A stretch of DNA of 64,000 nt from Calothrix sp. NIES-2098 (GCA_002368175.1 AP018172.1:2788001-2852000); one strand, 5' to 3'; shown: positions 1-9,022, counted from the stretch's first letter. Notes: generated from the sequence alone by a model not told the origin. A program made the numbers and translations.

Positions 1-104
1 AGCTTAATTCTTAGTATCTAGTATTAAAGGTGCATCCATAAACGCTTTAATTGTACATAAACTCCTAGAGATCGTTCTTCATTCTATATAGGGACATGGG
101 GTAT

Positions 105-124
105 TTGTCATTGGTCATTGGTCA
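105..124. repeat. short tandem TTGGTCA-type repeat
   Basis: TTGTCA is followed by two TTGGTCA heptamers. Heptameric tandem repeats of this kind are common in filamentous cyanobacterial spacers. It lies about 140 bp upstream of mfd and has no evident function. Confidence 0.6.
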
Positions 125-263
125 TTTTTTCTTACTCTCCCTGCACCTCTACCTCATCCCCATTCCGGAAATTCTTCGGACAAGAGAATCAGGGGGCTGT
201 TAACTATCTTTAAAATAGTTGACATAAGCTGCCTCACAACGACTTGCATTTATACTAAAATCT

Positions 264-3200
264 ATGGCTTTTTCTTCTATTGTGCGTGCTTTGGCGCGAT
301 CGCCTCTAACCACAGAGCTAGTTTCCAAACTCAATCGTCAACAGGATTTGCGGCTAAATGGTGTTCCCCGCTTTCCTAAGGGTTTAGTCGCTTCCGCATT
401 AGCACAAAATTCTGAAAAGAATTTATTTGTAGTATGTGCCACTTTAGAGGAAGCTGGACGCGCTTATGCACAATTAGAAGCGATGGGATGGAAGAATGTG
501 TATTTTTATCCCACTTCTGAAGCGTCACCTTACGAGCCATTTGACCCCGAAACGGAAATGACCTGGGGACAAATGCAGGTGTTGGCTGATTTGGTCAAGA
601 TTCAAGAGTCAAAGGTCAACGGGAGTCATTCAAAAATCGCGATTGTGGCTACTACGGGGGCGTTACAACCTCACTTACCACCACCAAATGCTTTCATCCC
701 TTTTTCTCTGACTTTAAAAAAGGGTATGGAATTTGACTTAAATACCTTTAGTACTAAACTCGCTACTTTAGGCTATGAGCGAGTACCTTTAGTGGAAACG
801 GAAGGGCAATGGAGTCGGCGTGGTGATATTGTTGATATCTTTCCTGTAGCTTCTGAGTTACCTGTAAGGTTGGAATGGTTTGGTGATGAAATCGAGCAAA
901 TCCGAGAATTCGATCCCGCAACTCAACGTTCTGCTCTTGACAAAATTGACCAAATCATTCTTACGCCTACTAGTTTTGCGCCAATTATTTTAGAAGCACT
1001 GCAAAACAGTGCGGAGTACCAAGGGCTGAGTGCGAAGATGAATTCTGGCTCAGAACTTGATACAGAAGAATTTGAAGGTAGCCGTCGCTTTTTGGGGTTA
1101 GCTTTTGAGCAACCTGCATCACTTTTAGACTATTTAAGCGAAAATACTCTAGTTGCCATTGATGAGCCAGAACAGTGTCATGCTCATAGCGATCGCTGGG
1201 TAGAAAATGCTGAGGAACAATGGTCGCTGGGAACTGGGGAAATCGACCTAGGTTCTGTACAATTACCGAAAATCCATCGGTCTTTTGAAGACTGTTTAGC
1301 AGCAGCGGCGAATTTTAAACAAGTATATTTATCGGAACTGGCAGAAGAAAACACTGGAATTAATCTAGCTAGTAGACCTGTTCCGGTTACACCACACCAG
1401 TTTGCTAAACTTGCCGATACATTGCGCCAAGAACGCGATCGCAATTTTTCGACTTGGCTAATTTCGGCTCAACCTTCCCGTTCTGTATCCCTTCTGCAAG
1501 AACACGATTGTCCGGCGCAGTTTATCCCTAATCCCCGCGACTACCAAGCAATTGAAAAGCTACAAATCAACCATATACCTGTAGCCCTGAAATATTCTGG
1601 CTTGGCGGAACTCGAAGGTTTTATTTTGCCGACATTCCGCTTAGTAGTAGTCACTGACAGGGAATTTTATGGACAGCATTCCCTAGCTACACCTAGCTAT
1701 ATCCGCAAGCGTCGCCAAGCTGCGTCTAAGCAAGTCGATCCGAACAAACTGCGTCAGGGGGATTATGTAGTTCACCGCAGTCACGGGATTGGTAAATTTG
1801 TCAAGCTAGAAAGTCTGACAATTAATGACGAAACCCGTGATTATATCGTGGTGCAGTATGCTGACGGCTTGCTGAGAGTTGCAGCCGATCAAGTAGGTTC
1901 TTTATCGCGCTTCCGCACTACCGCCGATAAAGCACCCGAACTGCACAAAATGACGGGTAAAGCTTGGGAGAATACCAAGAACAAAGTCCGCAAAGCCATC
2001 AAGAAATTGGCAGTGGACTTGCTGAAATTGTATGCAGCGCGATCGCAACAACAAGGCTTTAACTACCCAGCGGATATGCCTTGGCAAGAGGAAATGGAAG
2101 ATTCTTTCCCTTACCAACCGACAACCGATCAGTTAAAAGCTGTACAAGATGTCAAAAGAGATATGGAAAGCGATCGCCCAATGGATCGCTTAGTTTGTGG
2201 CGATGTCGGTTTCGGGAAAACAGAAGTAGCAATTCGCGCCATTTTTAAAGCTGTCACCGCAGGTAAACAAGTCGCCTTACTTGCACCTACTACCATTCTC
2301 ACCCAGCAACATTACCATACCCTCAAAGAACGCTTTGCCCCCTACCCGGTGAATGTTGGCTTACTCAACCGCTTCCGCACTGCTGAAGAACGGCGAGAAA
2401 TTCAAAAGCGGTTATCAACGGGAGAGTTAGATGTAGTCGTTGGTACACACCAACTTTTAGGCAAAGGTGTCAGCTTCCGCGATTTAGGGCTGTTGGTAGT
2501 CGATGAAGAACAACGCTTTGGCGTTAACCAAAAAGAGAAAATTAAAAGCCTAAAAACTCAAGTGGATGTGCTGACACTCTCCGCTACTCCCATTCCCCGT
2601 ACTTTGTATATGTCTTTGTCCGGTATTCGGGAAATGAGTTTAATTACCACACCACCCCCATCCCGGCGACCGATTAAAACTCATCTCGCCCAGATGAATT
2701 ACGAAACTATCCGTACAGCCATCCGTCAAGAACTAGACAGAGGCGGTCAGGTATTTTACGTAGTGCCGCGGGTCGAGGGAATTGAAGAGACAACAGCCAA
2801 ATTGCGAGAAATCATCCCCTCAGCGAGATTTGCTGTGGCTCACGGTCAAATGGATGAAGGGCAGTTAGAATCAACCATGCTCACCTTCAACAATGGTGAA
2901 GCAGAAATTTTAGTTTGTACGACAATTATTGAATCTGGTTTAGATATTCCCAGAGTTAACACCATCTTAATTGAAGATGCTCACCGCTTTGGTTTATCAC
3001 AGCTGTACCAATTACGCGGTCGTGTCGGACGTGCGGGAATTCAAGCTCATGCCTGGTTATTTTATCCCCAGCAACGAGCATTATCTGATGCTGCAAGGCA
3101 GAGATTGCGGGCAATTCAGGAATTTACCCAACTAGGTTCGGGATATCAGCTAGCAATGCGCGATATGGAAATTCGCGGTGTAGGTAACTTACTAGGTGCA

Positions 3201-3764
3201 GAACAATCCGGTCAAATGGATGCGATCGGCTTTGATTTGTATATGGAAATGTTGGAAGAATCGATTCGCGAAATCCGCGGCCAGGAAATTCCCAAAGTTG
3301 ACGATACCCAAATCGACCTCAACCTCACAGCCTTTATTCCCGCCGATTACATCCCCGACTTAGATCAAAAGATGAGCGCTTACCGTGCAGTAGCGGCGGC
3401 GAAATCCAAAGAAGAATTGACACAGATTGCAGGAGAATGGAGCGATCGCTATGGTGGAATTCCCGTAAGCGCTAATCAATTATTGCGCGTTATGGAACTC
3501 AAACAACTAGCAAAGAAATTAGGATTTAGCCGCATTAAACCAGAAAACAAACAGCACATCATTTTAGAAACCCCAATGGAAGAACCAGCTTGGAATTTAC
3601 TGGCGGCGAACTTACCAGATCATCTGAAAACGCGATTTGTCTACTCTCCTGGTAAGGTGACGGTGCGAGGTTTAGCTGTTCTTAAAGCAGATCAACAATT
3701 GCAAAGTTTAATTGATGCTTTAGGGCGAATGCAGGGGGCGATTCCTGAAGCCGCTATGGTTTAA
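264..3764 (+). CDS. mfd: transcription-repair coupling factor Mfd
   Basis: Mfd is a DNA translocase that removes RNA polymerase stalled at lesions and recruits UvrA for strand-specific excision repair. The 1166-residue length is normal for the family. The order is an N-terminal UvrB-like region, an RNA-polymerase interaction domain (about residues 490-550, starting RQGDYVVHRSHGIG), RecG-like motor domains with Walker A GDVGFGKT near 645-652 and a DEEQ box near 747, and a C-terminal TRCF domain. The ATG follows an AT-rich spacer. No co-directional neighbour is tightly coupled, so it is probably monocistronic. Identification is secure. Confidence 0.97.
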   Translation: MAFSSIVRALARSPLTTELVSKLNRQQDLRLNGVPRFPKGLVASALAQNSEKNLFVVCATLEEAGRAYAQLEAMGWKNVYFYPTSEASPYEPFDPETEMTWGQMQVLADLVKIQESKVNGSHSKIAIVATTGALQPHLPPPNAFIPFSLTLKKGMEFDLNTFSTKLATLGYERVPLVETEGQWSRRGDIVDIFPVASELPVRLEWFGDEIEQIREFDPATQRSALDKIDQIILTPTSFAPIILEALQNSAEYQGLSAKMNSGSELDTEEFEGSRRFLGLAFEQPASLLDYLSENTLVAIDEPEQCHAHSDRWVENAEEQWSLGTGEIDLGSVQLPKIHRSFEDCLAAAANFKQVYLSELAEENTGINLASRPVPVTPHQFAKLADTLRQERDRNFSTWLISAQPSRSVSLLQEHDCPAQFIPNPRDYQAIEKLQINHIPVALKYSGLAELEGFILPTFRLVVVTDREFYGQHSLATPSYIRKRRQAASKQVDPNKLRQGDYVVHRSHGIGKFVKLESLTINDETRDYIVVQYADGLLRVAADQVGSLSRFRTTADKAPELHKMTGKAWENTKNKVRKAIKKLAVDLLKLYAARSQQQGFNYPADMPWQEEMEDSFPYQPTTDQLKAVQDVKRDMESDRPMDRLVCGDVGFGKTEVAIRAIFKAVTAGKQVALLAPTTILTQQHYHTLKERFAPYPVNVGLLNRFRTAEERREIQKRLSTGELDVVVGTHQLLGKGVSFRDLGLLVVDEEQRFGVNQKEKIKSLKTQVDVLTLSATPIPRTLYMSLSGIREMSLITTPPPSRRPIKTHLAQMNYETIRTAIRQELDRGGQVFYVVPRVEGIEETTAKLREIIPSARFAVAHGQMDEGQLESTMLTFNNGEAEILVCTTIIESGLDIPRVNTILIEDAHRFGLSQLYQLRGRVGRAGIQAHAWLFYPQQRALSDAARQRLRAIQEFTQLGSGYQLAMRDMEIRGVGNLLGAEQSGQMDAIGFDLYMEMLEESIREIRGQEIPKVDDTQIDLNLTAFIPADYIPDLDQKMSAYRAVAAAKSKEELTQIAGEWSDRYGGIPVSANQLLRVMELKQLAKKLGFSRIKPENKQHIILETPMEEPAWNLLAANLPDHLKTRFVYSPGKVTVRGLAVLKADQQLQSLIDALGRMQGAIPEAAMV

Positions 3765-3825
3765 GTAATTGGGAGCATTACAATTATGAGAACGGCTCAG
3801 AATCTTTAAAATAAATAGTTTACAT

Positions 3826-4434
3826 ATGTTGATACAATGGGCAATTAAGGGTATCAATGGTGACTTAAGTGGCATTGATGATAACACTGCCAAAAGCATA
3901 ATAGATGATGGACGCGGAATATTGTGTAACTGGTGGCGAAACCAGATCCAAATTTCGCCACCAGAAGTGCGGGACAAACTAACCAAAGCTAATCTAGGAT
4001 TGCACGTTAATCAATATGATATTGTCAAGGATCGGACACCATTCATCTCCCTGACAGCAGGTTGCGTTGAGCGAGACGCAGCAATTCAAACTAACCAAAT
4101 TCACCCTGCTTCCAAAGTAGCACGCAGATTTGCAACGCGCTGGGGCACAAGCCCAGGTTATCTCTTCTACTGTTGGGTAATTGTCGGACTCAAGCCAGCA
4201 GTAGAAATTTCGCAGATTGCAGAGGAAATTCGAGAATTGAATACTTATACTAGTTACTCACACTATCAACTTGAAGGCGAGATTACAGCAAAAATTCACA
4301 TTCCCTCAAATCAAATCCTGAAATGCGAGAAGTATGAGCCTAACGGCAAAGGTCAATGCCCAAGAGTCTGGACACATCAAAATCGTAGCTTTATCAGACC
4401 AGCGGCTATTTTAAATATGCGGGAGCTTTTTTAG
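3826..4434 (+). CDS. hypothetical protein, possibly ADP-ribosyltransferase-like
   Basis: Not firmly recognised. The 202-residue protein has features reminiscent of an ADP-ribosyltransferase fold: H60 and Y64 just before TPFISLT (71-77), a beta-type segment GYLFYCWVI (111-119), and a late LEGEI motif (E150-x-E152) followed by IPSNQI. A basic/polar residue, an STS-like strand and an ExE motif form the usual order in such enzymes. There is no signal peptide or membrane segment. The next gene starts 2 bases after its stop, so the two are almost certainly cotranscribed, as in toxin/partner pairs. The function is inference from motif order only. Confidence 0.6.
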   Translation: MLIQWAIKGINGDLSGIDDNTAKSIIDDGRGILCNWWRNQIQISPPEVRDKLTKANLGLHVNQYDIVKDRTPFISLTAGCVERDAAIQTNQIHPASKVARRFATRWGTSPGYLFYCWVIVGLKPAVEISQIAEEIRELNTYTSYSHYQLEGEITAKIHIPSNQILKCEKYEPNGKGQCPRVWTHQNRSFIRPAAILNMRELF

Positions 4435-4436
4435 TC

Positions 4437-5348
4437 ATGCAAGAGCGCGCCATCGAAATACTGAGACTTCAAAACATTGAACTTATCGAGTCACGGACGA
4501 GATTTCTGGAGTCCTATGCTGATGAAGTACTTGAAGAATTAGAATTATTTACAGAACCTTGGATGGCTGAAGTAGCTGCCGCAACAGCCTTAACTCAAGC
4601 TGCGCAATCTGCTTGGCTACTTGACGAAAATCGATCTGTGGACATTATTGAACGTGCTGCTTCACATTACAAGCATGGTGCTGGCTTACCCTACGGCTAT
4701 TTCCTGTTCTCTCTCATTAGTAATTTTAGGGACACGATGGCTGCACTTTTAGATGGACCAGCAGTATCCATGCTAGAGGCAATTGTCAGCAATGAACACC
4801 CAGTTCGAGAACATTTGGGAGAGTATGAATTGAACTCTTTACACTATCCCAACCAGCAAGTCTATCTTCTCTTAGCATTTCTTAGTCATAGAGAAATAGC
4901 TAATGAGTTTCGTTACCTAATCGAAAGTGCGCTAGAGTCTCTCAATGTTCATGGTGCTCTACCTATGGGACCTCACAGTGTCCCACTGGCTCGTTATATG
5001 AAAATTGCTCACCTGGTCTGGTCTTTACATAGCAGTCCAGAGAACATTTTTTATGGGCGGGTTCGCCAAGAAATTAGCCCATTGCTCGATCTAGGATTTA
5101 GATATCAAGAATCTATTGAGATGGCTATGAGAAACCGCTATCTTTGGCAACAAATGCAGTCACCTGTAGAAATTATTGACTTCGATTCCGTAGGTCTTGT
5201 AACAATTTTTGCTGGAGCTTTAAGCCCAGCTCTTTGGGAAGAATTATCTTATACAATTCAACAAGAAATTCCACCACTCGCCAGTATTTCACTACAAGTT
5301 GCAAATTCATTTCTCAGACAACGAGGTAATCAAGAAATGAGAGGCTAA
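4437..5348 (+). CDS. hypothetical protein paired with the preceding gene
   Basis: No family recognised. The 303-residue protein looks soluble and largely alpha-helical, with no signal peptide, transmembrane stretch or obvious catalytic motif. Its ATG lies 2 bases after the stop of the upstream gene, a translational-coupling distance. If the upstream protein is an ADP-ribosyltransferase-like effector, this could be its antidote or accessory protein, but nothing in the sequence proves that. It ends 3 bases before the end of the convergent gene, so the locus is very compact. Confidence 0.7.
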   Translation: MQERAIEILRLQNIELIESRTRFLESYADEVLEELELFTEPWMAEVAAATALTQAAQSAWLLDENRSVDIIERAASHYKHGAGLPYGYFLFSLISNFRDTMAALLDGPAVSMLEAIVSNEHPVREHLGEYELNSLHYPNQQVYLLLAFLSHREIANEFRYLIESALESLNVHGALPMGPHSVPLARYMKIAHLVWSLHSSPENIFYGRVRQEISPLLDLGFRYQESIEMAMRNRYLWQQMQSPVEIIDFDSVGLVTIFAGALSPALWEELSYTIQQEIPPLASISLQVANSFLRQRGNQEMRG

Positions 5349-5351
5349 AGT

Positions 5352-6587
5352 CTAATTTGATGGAATTTGATGAACTTCAAGTAACTGCTCACAATATTGT
5401 TTCAATTTTGTGATTGCTTGTTTTGCTGCTTTTAATCTTTGCCAACGACGTTCATTTGGTTGGACATCTTCTAGAAGCGCTCTTAATGGTAAAAGCATCA
5501 ATGAAAATGGTTCTTGCTCATATTTTTCAACAAAATGTGAATATTGCATACATCCTATTCCCTTCTCGTTACTAATGATAAGTAACTCACCGATACCACG
5601 CTGTTGAAGAGAAAAAACTTGCCTATCTTCACCAGTACCAGAATAACCAGAAGGGAATTTTGATAGAGATTGCGCAAATTCAAAAATTAAGTTAAACAAT
5701 TCATTTTTTTCCTTTTGAGATTTAAACATCTCAAAGTTGAGTTCTTCCAACAATAAACGAACCCAACAAAAATACTGTGCAAACAGGTACAGTGTACTAG
5801 GCATAAAATAATCATAAGTTATAGACCAATTAGGATCTAACTGATAAGTAGAATTAGACTGAGTATTTTTACTTAAAGTAAGAAATCCTTGATCTTCCAA
5901 AATATTTTTTAATCTTTGTTCTAAATCTTGAACAGATCCTAAAATAGGATTTGACCATCGGATAATTTCATTTTTAATTCGCTCTTCAGTAGATAATTGT
6001 TTAGCAATATTTTGTCGATACTCTTCTATCTCCTTTACATACTCTTTTTTAAGAGTTTCAAGTGCATTGTTATTCTGAACATTTAGATTGTTTTTTAAAA
6101 TTTCTATCTGGGTATTACTCTCTTTAGCTAAGACATTTTTTAAAATTTCGACCTCAGCATTTTTATCAGCTTTGAATTTATCTAAGTCTTTAGATAGAAG
6201 ATGAGTAAAAATACTTTTAACCAGCCAAGTTATTGCGGCAACAATAGTCGCTGTTCCAAATAGTGAGCTAATTATTATGTTCCAGTTAATAATTTCAGTT
6301 GATATGATTTTATCCGTTTTAACAGTGACAGGAATTTGATTAATATTTGCTAAGAAAGATTGAGATTTTTTATCCCAAATATTTATGTAAAGCTGATCAT
6401 TGTTATCTTGCGTGTACACTCTCATAGCTAAATCATTAGTTTCTAGTATCAGTTGTTTAGGGGTTTCTGCCCATGATGAACAAGGAAGCATGAGAGAGAA
6501 AATGCCTACTATAATAGCAACAGACAGACTTTTAGGAGTGTTTGTTGAAAAAATTAGTGAAGTTAAATAATCAGAGTGCTGTTTCAT
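5352..6587 (-). CDS. hypothetical membrane-anchored coiled-coil protein
   Basis: A 411-residue protein of unknown function. It has an N-terminal hydrophobic stretch (about 21-34) ending in SSWA, a plausible signal-peptidase site after residue 40. A short exported region follows, then a transmembrane segment at about 104-127 and a long charged heptad-like coiled coil (about 134-200). A globular C-terminal domain is rich in aromatic and leucine residues. The topology suggests a small outside domain and a large cytoplasmic part. It is convergent with the preceding pair, and its upstream spacer of 286 bp is AT-rich. Confidence 0.7.
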   Translation of the reverse strand: MKQHSDYLTSLIFSTNTPKSLSVAIIVGIFSLMLPCSSWAETPKQLILETNDLAMRVYTQDNNDQLYINIWDKKSQSFLANINQIPVTVKTDKIISTEIINWNIIISSLFGTATIVAAITWLVKSIFTHLLSKDLDKFKADKNAEVEILKNVLAKESNTQIEILKNNLNVQNNNALETLKKEYVKEIEEYRQNIAKQLSTEERIKNEIIRWSNPILGSVQDLEQRLKNILEDQGFLTLSKNTQSNSTYQLDPNWSITYDYFMPSTLYLFAQYFCWVRLLLEELNFEMFKSQKEKNELFNLIFEFAQSLSKFPSGYSGTGEDRQVFSLQQRGIGELLIISNEKGIGCMQYSHFVEKYEQEPFSLMLLPLRALLEDVQPNERRWQRLKAAKQAITKLKQYCEQLLEVHQIPSN

Positions 6588-6839
6588 TGCTAATTGTCCT
6601 AAGATTTACAATGTTTATTAATGTTACTATCAAAACATTGTTATCGCTATAGACAAATCTTTATCCACGGTTGCAAAAGCCACAAATACCATAATCTAAA
6701 ATGCTATTACTTTGCTGTAGTTAAGGCTAACCTTTCTAGAAGATTGGCATGTAGGAAGTTCAGTTTAAGATTTTTGAGTAAAACAATTTGATGCCAGTAA
6801 CGCTCATATCAACCTTTCTACGTAAAATAAATAGAGATA

Positions 6840-6876
6840 GAGTTAGCCCGGTGGTTCTAGAGGCAATGCCCAAATG
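6840..6876 (+). repeat. 37-bp leader shared with position 8384
   Basis: The 37 bases that end in the Uma2 start codon match the 37 bases that end in the HD-protein start codon at 29 of 37 positions, with no gap. The conserved blocks are GAGTTAG, CTAGA and GCAATGCCCA. It may be a dispersed repeat that supplies the translation-initiation region of both genes. Confidence 0.55.
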
Positions 6877-7437
6877 CTACAAGCAGCATCCAAAACTCTG
6901 ACACTTGAGGAGTTTTTGCAACTACCAGAAACCAAACCCGCCAGTGAGTACATTGATGGTCGAATTATCCAAAAACCGATGCCACAAGGAAAACACAGTA
7001 CGCTGCAAGGAGAACTTGTACCTGCGATCAATTTTGTAGTCAAGCCTAAGCGTCTGGCTCGTGCATTTCCTGAGTTGCGTTGTACATTTGGCGGACGTTC
7101 AATTGTACCTGACATCGCAGTTTTTGTTTGGAGCAGGATTCCCCGTGATGAGAATGGGGAAGTTGCAAATATATTTCCCCTTGCTCCCGATTGGACAATT
7201 GAAATCTTGTCTCCCGATCAAAGCCAGACAAAAGTAACCAAAAATATTCTCCATTGTCTCAAGCATGGAACTCAAATGGGTTGGTTAATCGATCCAGATG
7301 AGCAAACGGTTTTTGTTTATCGCCCTAAGCAAGAAACTGAAGTGTTTGATCGACTAGATGCACTCTTACCTATGCCATCGTTTGTGAGTGAACTACAGCT
7401 TACAGTCAAGGATTTGTTTGCTTGGTTGTTAGAGTAA
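6874..7437 (+). CDS. Uma2-family (DUF820) putative PD-(D/E)XK endonuclease
   Basis: Uma2 proteins form a large family, greatly expanded in cyanobacteria, with a restriction-endonuclease-like fold. Their cellular role is unsettled. The 187-residue length is typical. The family core is visible: LTLEEFLQLPE near the start, YIDGRI (26-31), VPDIAVF with D80, WTIEILSPD with E110, and downstream lysines K120/K123, then LIDPDEQTVFVYR. The active-site pattern looks intact. The start follows the shared leader repeat. It lies in a stretch of toxin-like and decayed small genes. Confidence 0.85.
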   Translation: MLQAASKTLTLEEFLQLPETKPASEYIDGRIIQKPMPQGKHSTLQGELVPAINFVVKPKRLARAFPELRCTFGGRSIVPDIAVFVWSRIPRDENGEVANIFPLAPDWTIEILSPDQSQTKVTKNILHCLKHGTQMGWLIDPDEQTVFVYRPKQETEVFDRLDALLPMPSFVSELQLTVKDLFAWLLE

Positions 7438-7518
7438 GATTAAGCCTATTTTGGAGTGCGATCGCCCCATAACCTTAATTTCCCTAAAATTGAATTGTGA
7501 TGTTGTGAGGAGGTAATT

Positions 7519-7690
7519 TTACCAACAGGTGAACAAGGAAAATCTTGCATAAAAGTTTGTCAATATCTGACGAACTTCTATCGTCCGATAGAGCTTGTAA
7601 GTTGTGATAAGCGTACAGGTATTGTGTACATCTTCGCGGGTGAAGATTTGCAAGTTAATTTATCGTGATGGCAAGTGGAGGTTTAGATGA
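7519..7690 (+). pseudogene. frameshifted DUF6888-like small gene
   Basis: An open stretch reads LPTGEQGKSCIKVCQYL, then TNFYRPIELV and IVYIFAGEDLQV, before a stop at 7666-7668. Shifting frame near 7655 gives LIYRDGKWRFR and a stop at 7688-7690 that overlaps the next gene's ATG as ATGA. That C-terminus is what I remember for cyanobacterial DUF6888 proteins. A good AGGAGGT (7508-7514) has no ATG, GTG or TTG at the right distance, so the start codon also seems lost. This reads as one decayed gene. A sequencing indel explains the frame but not the missing start. Confidence 0.55.
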
Positions 7691-7908
7691 AACCAGACTT
7701 TGACACTATGAGTATTGCTGAACTGCGAGCTTACCTGCTATTACATAGAAATGACGACGAGGCATTTTACAAACTTGCCGATCGCCTGGAAGCGAATTCT
7801 GACGATACTGATGTATACCCAATTCCAGACACACCTGAAAACATTGCCATCATGGAAGCAGCGATTCAGGAACAAGTTAAGAAGTTGGAAGAGAAACGAA
7901 AAGGTTAA
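7687..7908 (+). CDS. small cyanobacterial protein, DUF6887-like
   Basis: A 73-residue acidic protein of unknown function. The opening MKPDFDTMSIAELRAYLL and the HRNDDEAFYKLADR segment match my recollection of the DUF6887 family, small multicopy cyanobacterial proteins often paired with DUF6888. The start is fixed by GGAGG about 8 bases upstream and by the ATGA overlap with the broken upstream frame. The C-terminus is a charged helix. The role is unknown. The family assignment is from memory. Confidence 0.65.
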   Translation: MKPDFDTMSIAELRAYLLLHRNDDEAFYKLADRLEANSDDTDVYPIPDTPENIAIMEAAIQEQVKKLEEKRKG

Positions 7909-7982
7909 GCGATGCCTTAGGTAATGTCTTCGACAAACGCAGAGGCAGCTGTTGTTTCAAAAGTTGGGAACGTTAAAATTTA

Positions 7983-8001
7983 ATCAACTTTCAGAGTTGA
8001 T
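7983..8001. other. small hairpin upstream of the antitoxin-like gene
   Basis: ATCAACT pairs perfectly with AGTTGAT across a 5-base loop. It ends 11 bases before the ATG at 8013. It could be an operator for the antitoxin-like protein or a weak terminator of the preceding gene. Confidence 0.35.
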
Positions 8002-8012
8002 AGCCTAATTTC

Positions 8013-8240
8013 ATGAGTACCCTCGACCAAGTGCTAGAAACTGCTTTGCAATTACCCTATGAACAGCAGGAAATGCTGATTAAAATTCTGCAAAACCGCC
8101 ACCATGAAAGTCGCCGTACACAAATAGCCGCAGATGCCCAGCAAACCTTAGCTGATTTCCGTGCAGGCAAATTTCAACAGCAGTCAGCCGAGGATGTTAT
8201 TGCAGCATTGCGCGAGTCTTTGCACGAAGCAGAAGCATGA
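8013..8240 (+). CDS. antitoxin-like small protein, orphaned
   Basis: A 75-residue protein with the look of a cyanobacterial RelE/ParE-type antitoxin: STLDQVLETALQLPYEQQEML (a leucine-rich helix), ILQNRHHESRR, then ADAQQTLADFRAGK and a C-terminal helix ending SLHEAEA. Such genes are normally followed by an overlapping toxin gene. Here the overlap (ATGA at 8237) is present but the toxin frame stops after 21 codons, so the antitoxin is an orphan. It might still act on toxins encoded elsewhere. Confidence 0.7.
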   Translation: MSTLDQVLETALQLPYEQQEMLIKILQNRHHESRRTQIAADAQQTLADFRAGKFQQQSAEDVIAALRESLHEAEA

Positions 8241-8302
8241 GTCCGCTGCTTTTAATCCCCAAATTTAAACAAGCATTCCGCAATTTTGCTGTGGAACTAT
8301 AA
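8237..8302 (+). pseudogene. 21-codon stub of a RelE/ParE-like toxin
   Basis: The ATG overlaps the antitoxin-like stop codon, the normal arrangement of these pairs. The frame encodes a 21-residue start (SPLLLIPKFKQAFRNF) that resembles the first strand and helix of RelE/ParE-type toxins, then meets TAA at 8300. No continuation is visible in other frames before the HIP1-rich spacer. The toxin gene seems to have been deleted after its first helix. Confidence 0.5.
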
Positions 8303-8383
8303 CTATGATTTTGAGCGATCGCTCTTTCTCTAACAACACAAATAGCGATCGCTCTAAAATCCCAACAGGTAAAATATCAAATT

Positions 8384-8420
8384 GAGTTAGTCTGGCATTA
8401 CTAGAAGCAATGCCCATATG
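8384..8420 (+). repeat. 37-bp leader shared with position 6840
   Basis: Second copy of the leader described at 6840-6876. It again ends exactly at the start codon of the following gene (ATG 8418). Confidence 0.55.
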
Positions 8421-8996
8421 AATACATTAAAGTTGACAGGCAAATTTGAACAAGCATTAGTCTACGCAACTCGTCTTCATGCCAATCAAACACGTAAGAT
8501 TAGCGATATTCCTTATATTGCTCACTTGTTGAGTGTAGCCGCATTGGTATTAGAAGCTGGCGGGACTGAAGAAGAAGCGATCGCAGCTTTGTTGCACGAT
8601 AGCATAGAAGACCAAGGCGGCAAAGCTATTCGTGAAGAAATCCGCCAATCTTTTGGTGATGCAGTTGTCGCAATTATCGATGGTTGCACAGAGTCGGATA
8701 CTCTACCTAAACCACCTTGGCAAGAACGTAAGAATCGATATTTAGAAAACCTGCGTCATTCTTCTGTCTCAGTCCGCAGAGTATCTTTGGCAGATAAACT
8801 ACATAATGCCAGATCGCTACTAGCAGACTGGCGACAATATGGTGACAGCATTTGGACTCATTTTAAAACTGGTAGAGAGGGTACTTTATGGTTTTATCAA
8901 TCATTAGTGCAAGTGTATCGTCAGACAGGCTCTGATTGGATGACAGAGGAACTAGAACGAGTTGTTGGTCAGTTGCAACAGGAAAATGTTAGCTAA
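8418..8996 (+). CDS. HD-domain phosphohydrolase (RelA/SpoT or MESH1-like)
   Basis: A 192-residue single-domain protein. H36, the HD pair at 60-61 inside ALLHDSIEDQGG, E64/D65 and a late D126 in LADKLHNAR form the metal-binding set of the RelA/SpoT hydrolase half. There is no synthetase or ACT/TGS domain, so a small ppGpp or nucleotide hydrolase (MESH1/SAH type) is the best reading. The substrate is not determined by sequence. The start sits in the shared leader repeat. Confidence 0.85.
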   Translation: MNTLKLTGKFEQALVYATRLHANQTRKISDIPYIAHLLSVAALVLEAGGTEEEAIAALLHDSIEDQGGKAIREEIRQSFGDAVVAIIDGCTESDTLPKPPWQERKNRYLENLRHSSVSVRRVSLADKLHNARSLLADWRQYGDSIWTHFKTGREGTLWFYQSLVQVYRQTGSDWMTEELERVVGQLQQENVS

Positions 8997-9022
8997 TATA
9001 AGTTTTTTAATCCCAAAAGCCC

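Noticed and set aside
1184..2117. Minus-strand frames inside mfd
   Set aside because: They lie opposite a well-conserved gene, have no ribosome-binding sites and no recognisable domains.
3826..8996. Reading the 3.8-9.0 kb patch as an antiphage defence island
   Set aside because: Uma2, a possible toxin pair and a broken toxin-antitoxin module are suggestive, but no recognised defence core gene is present.
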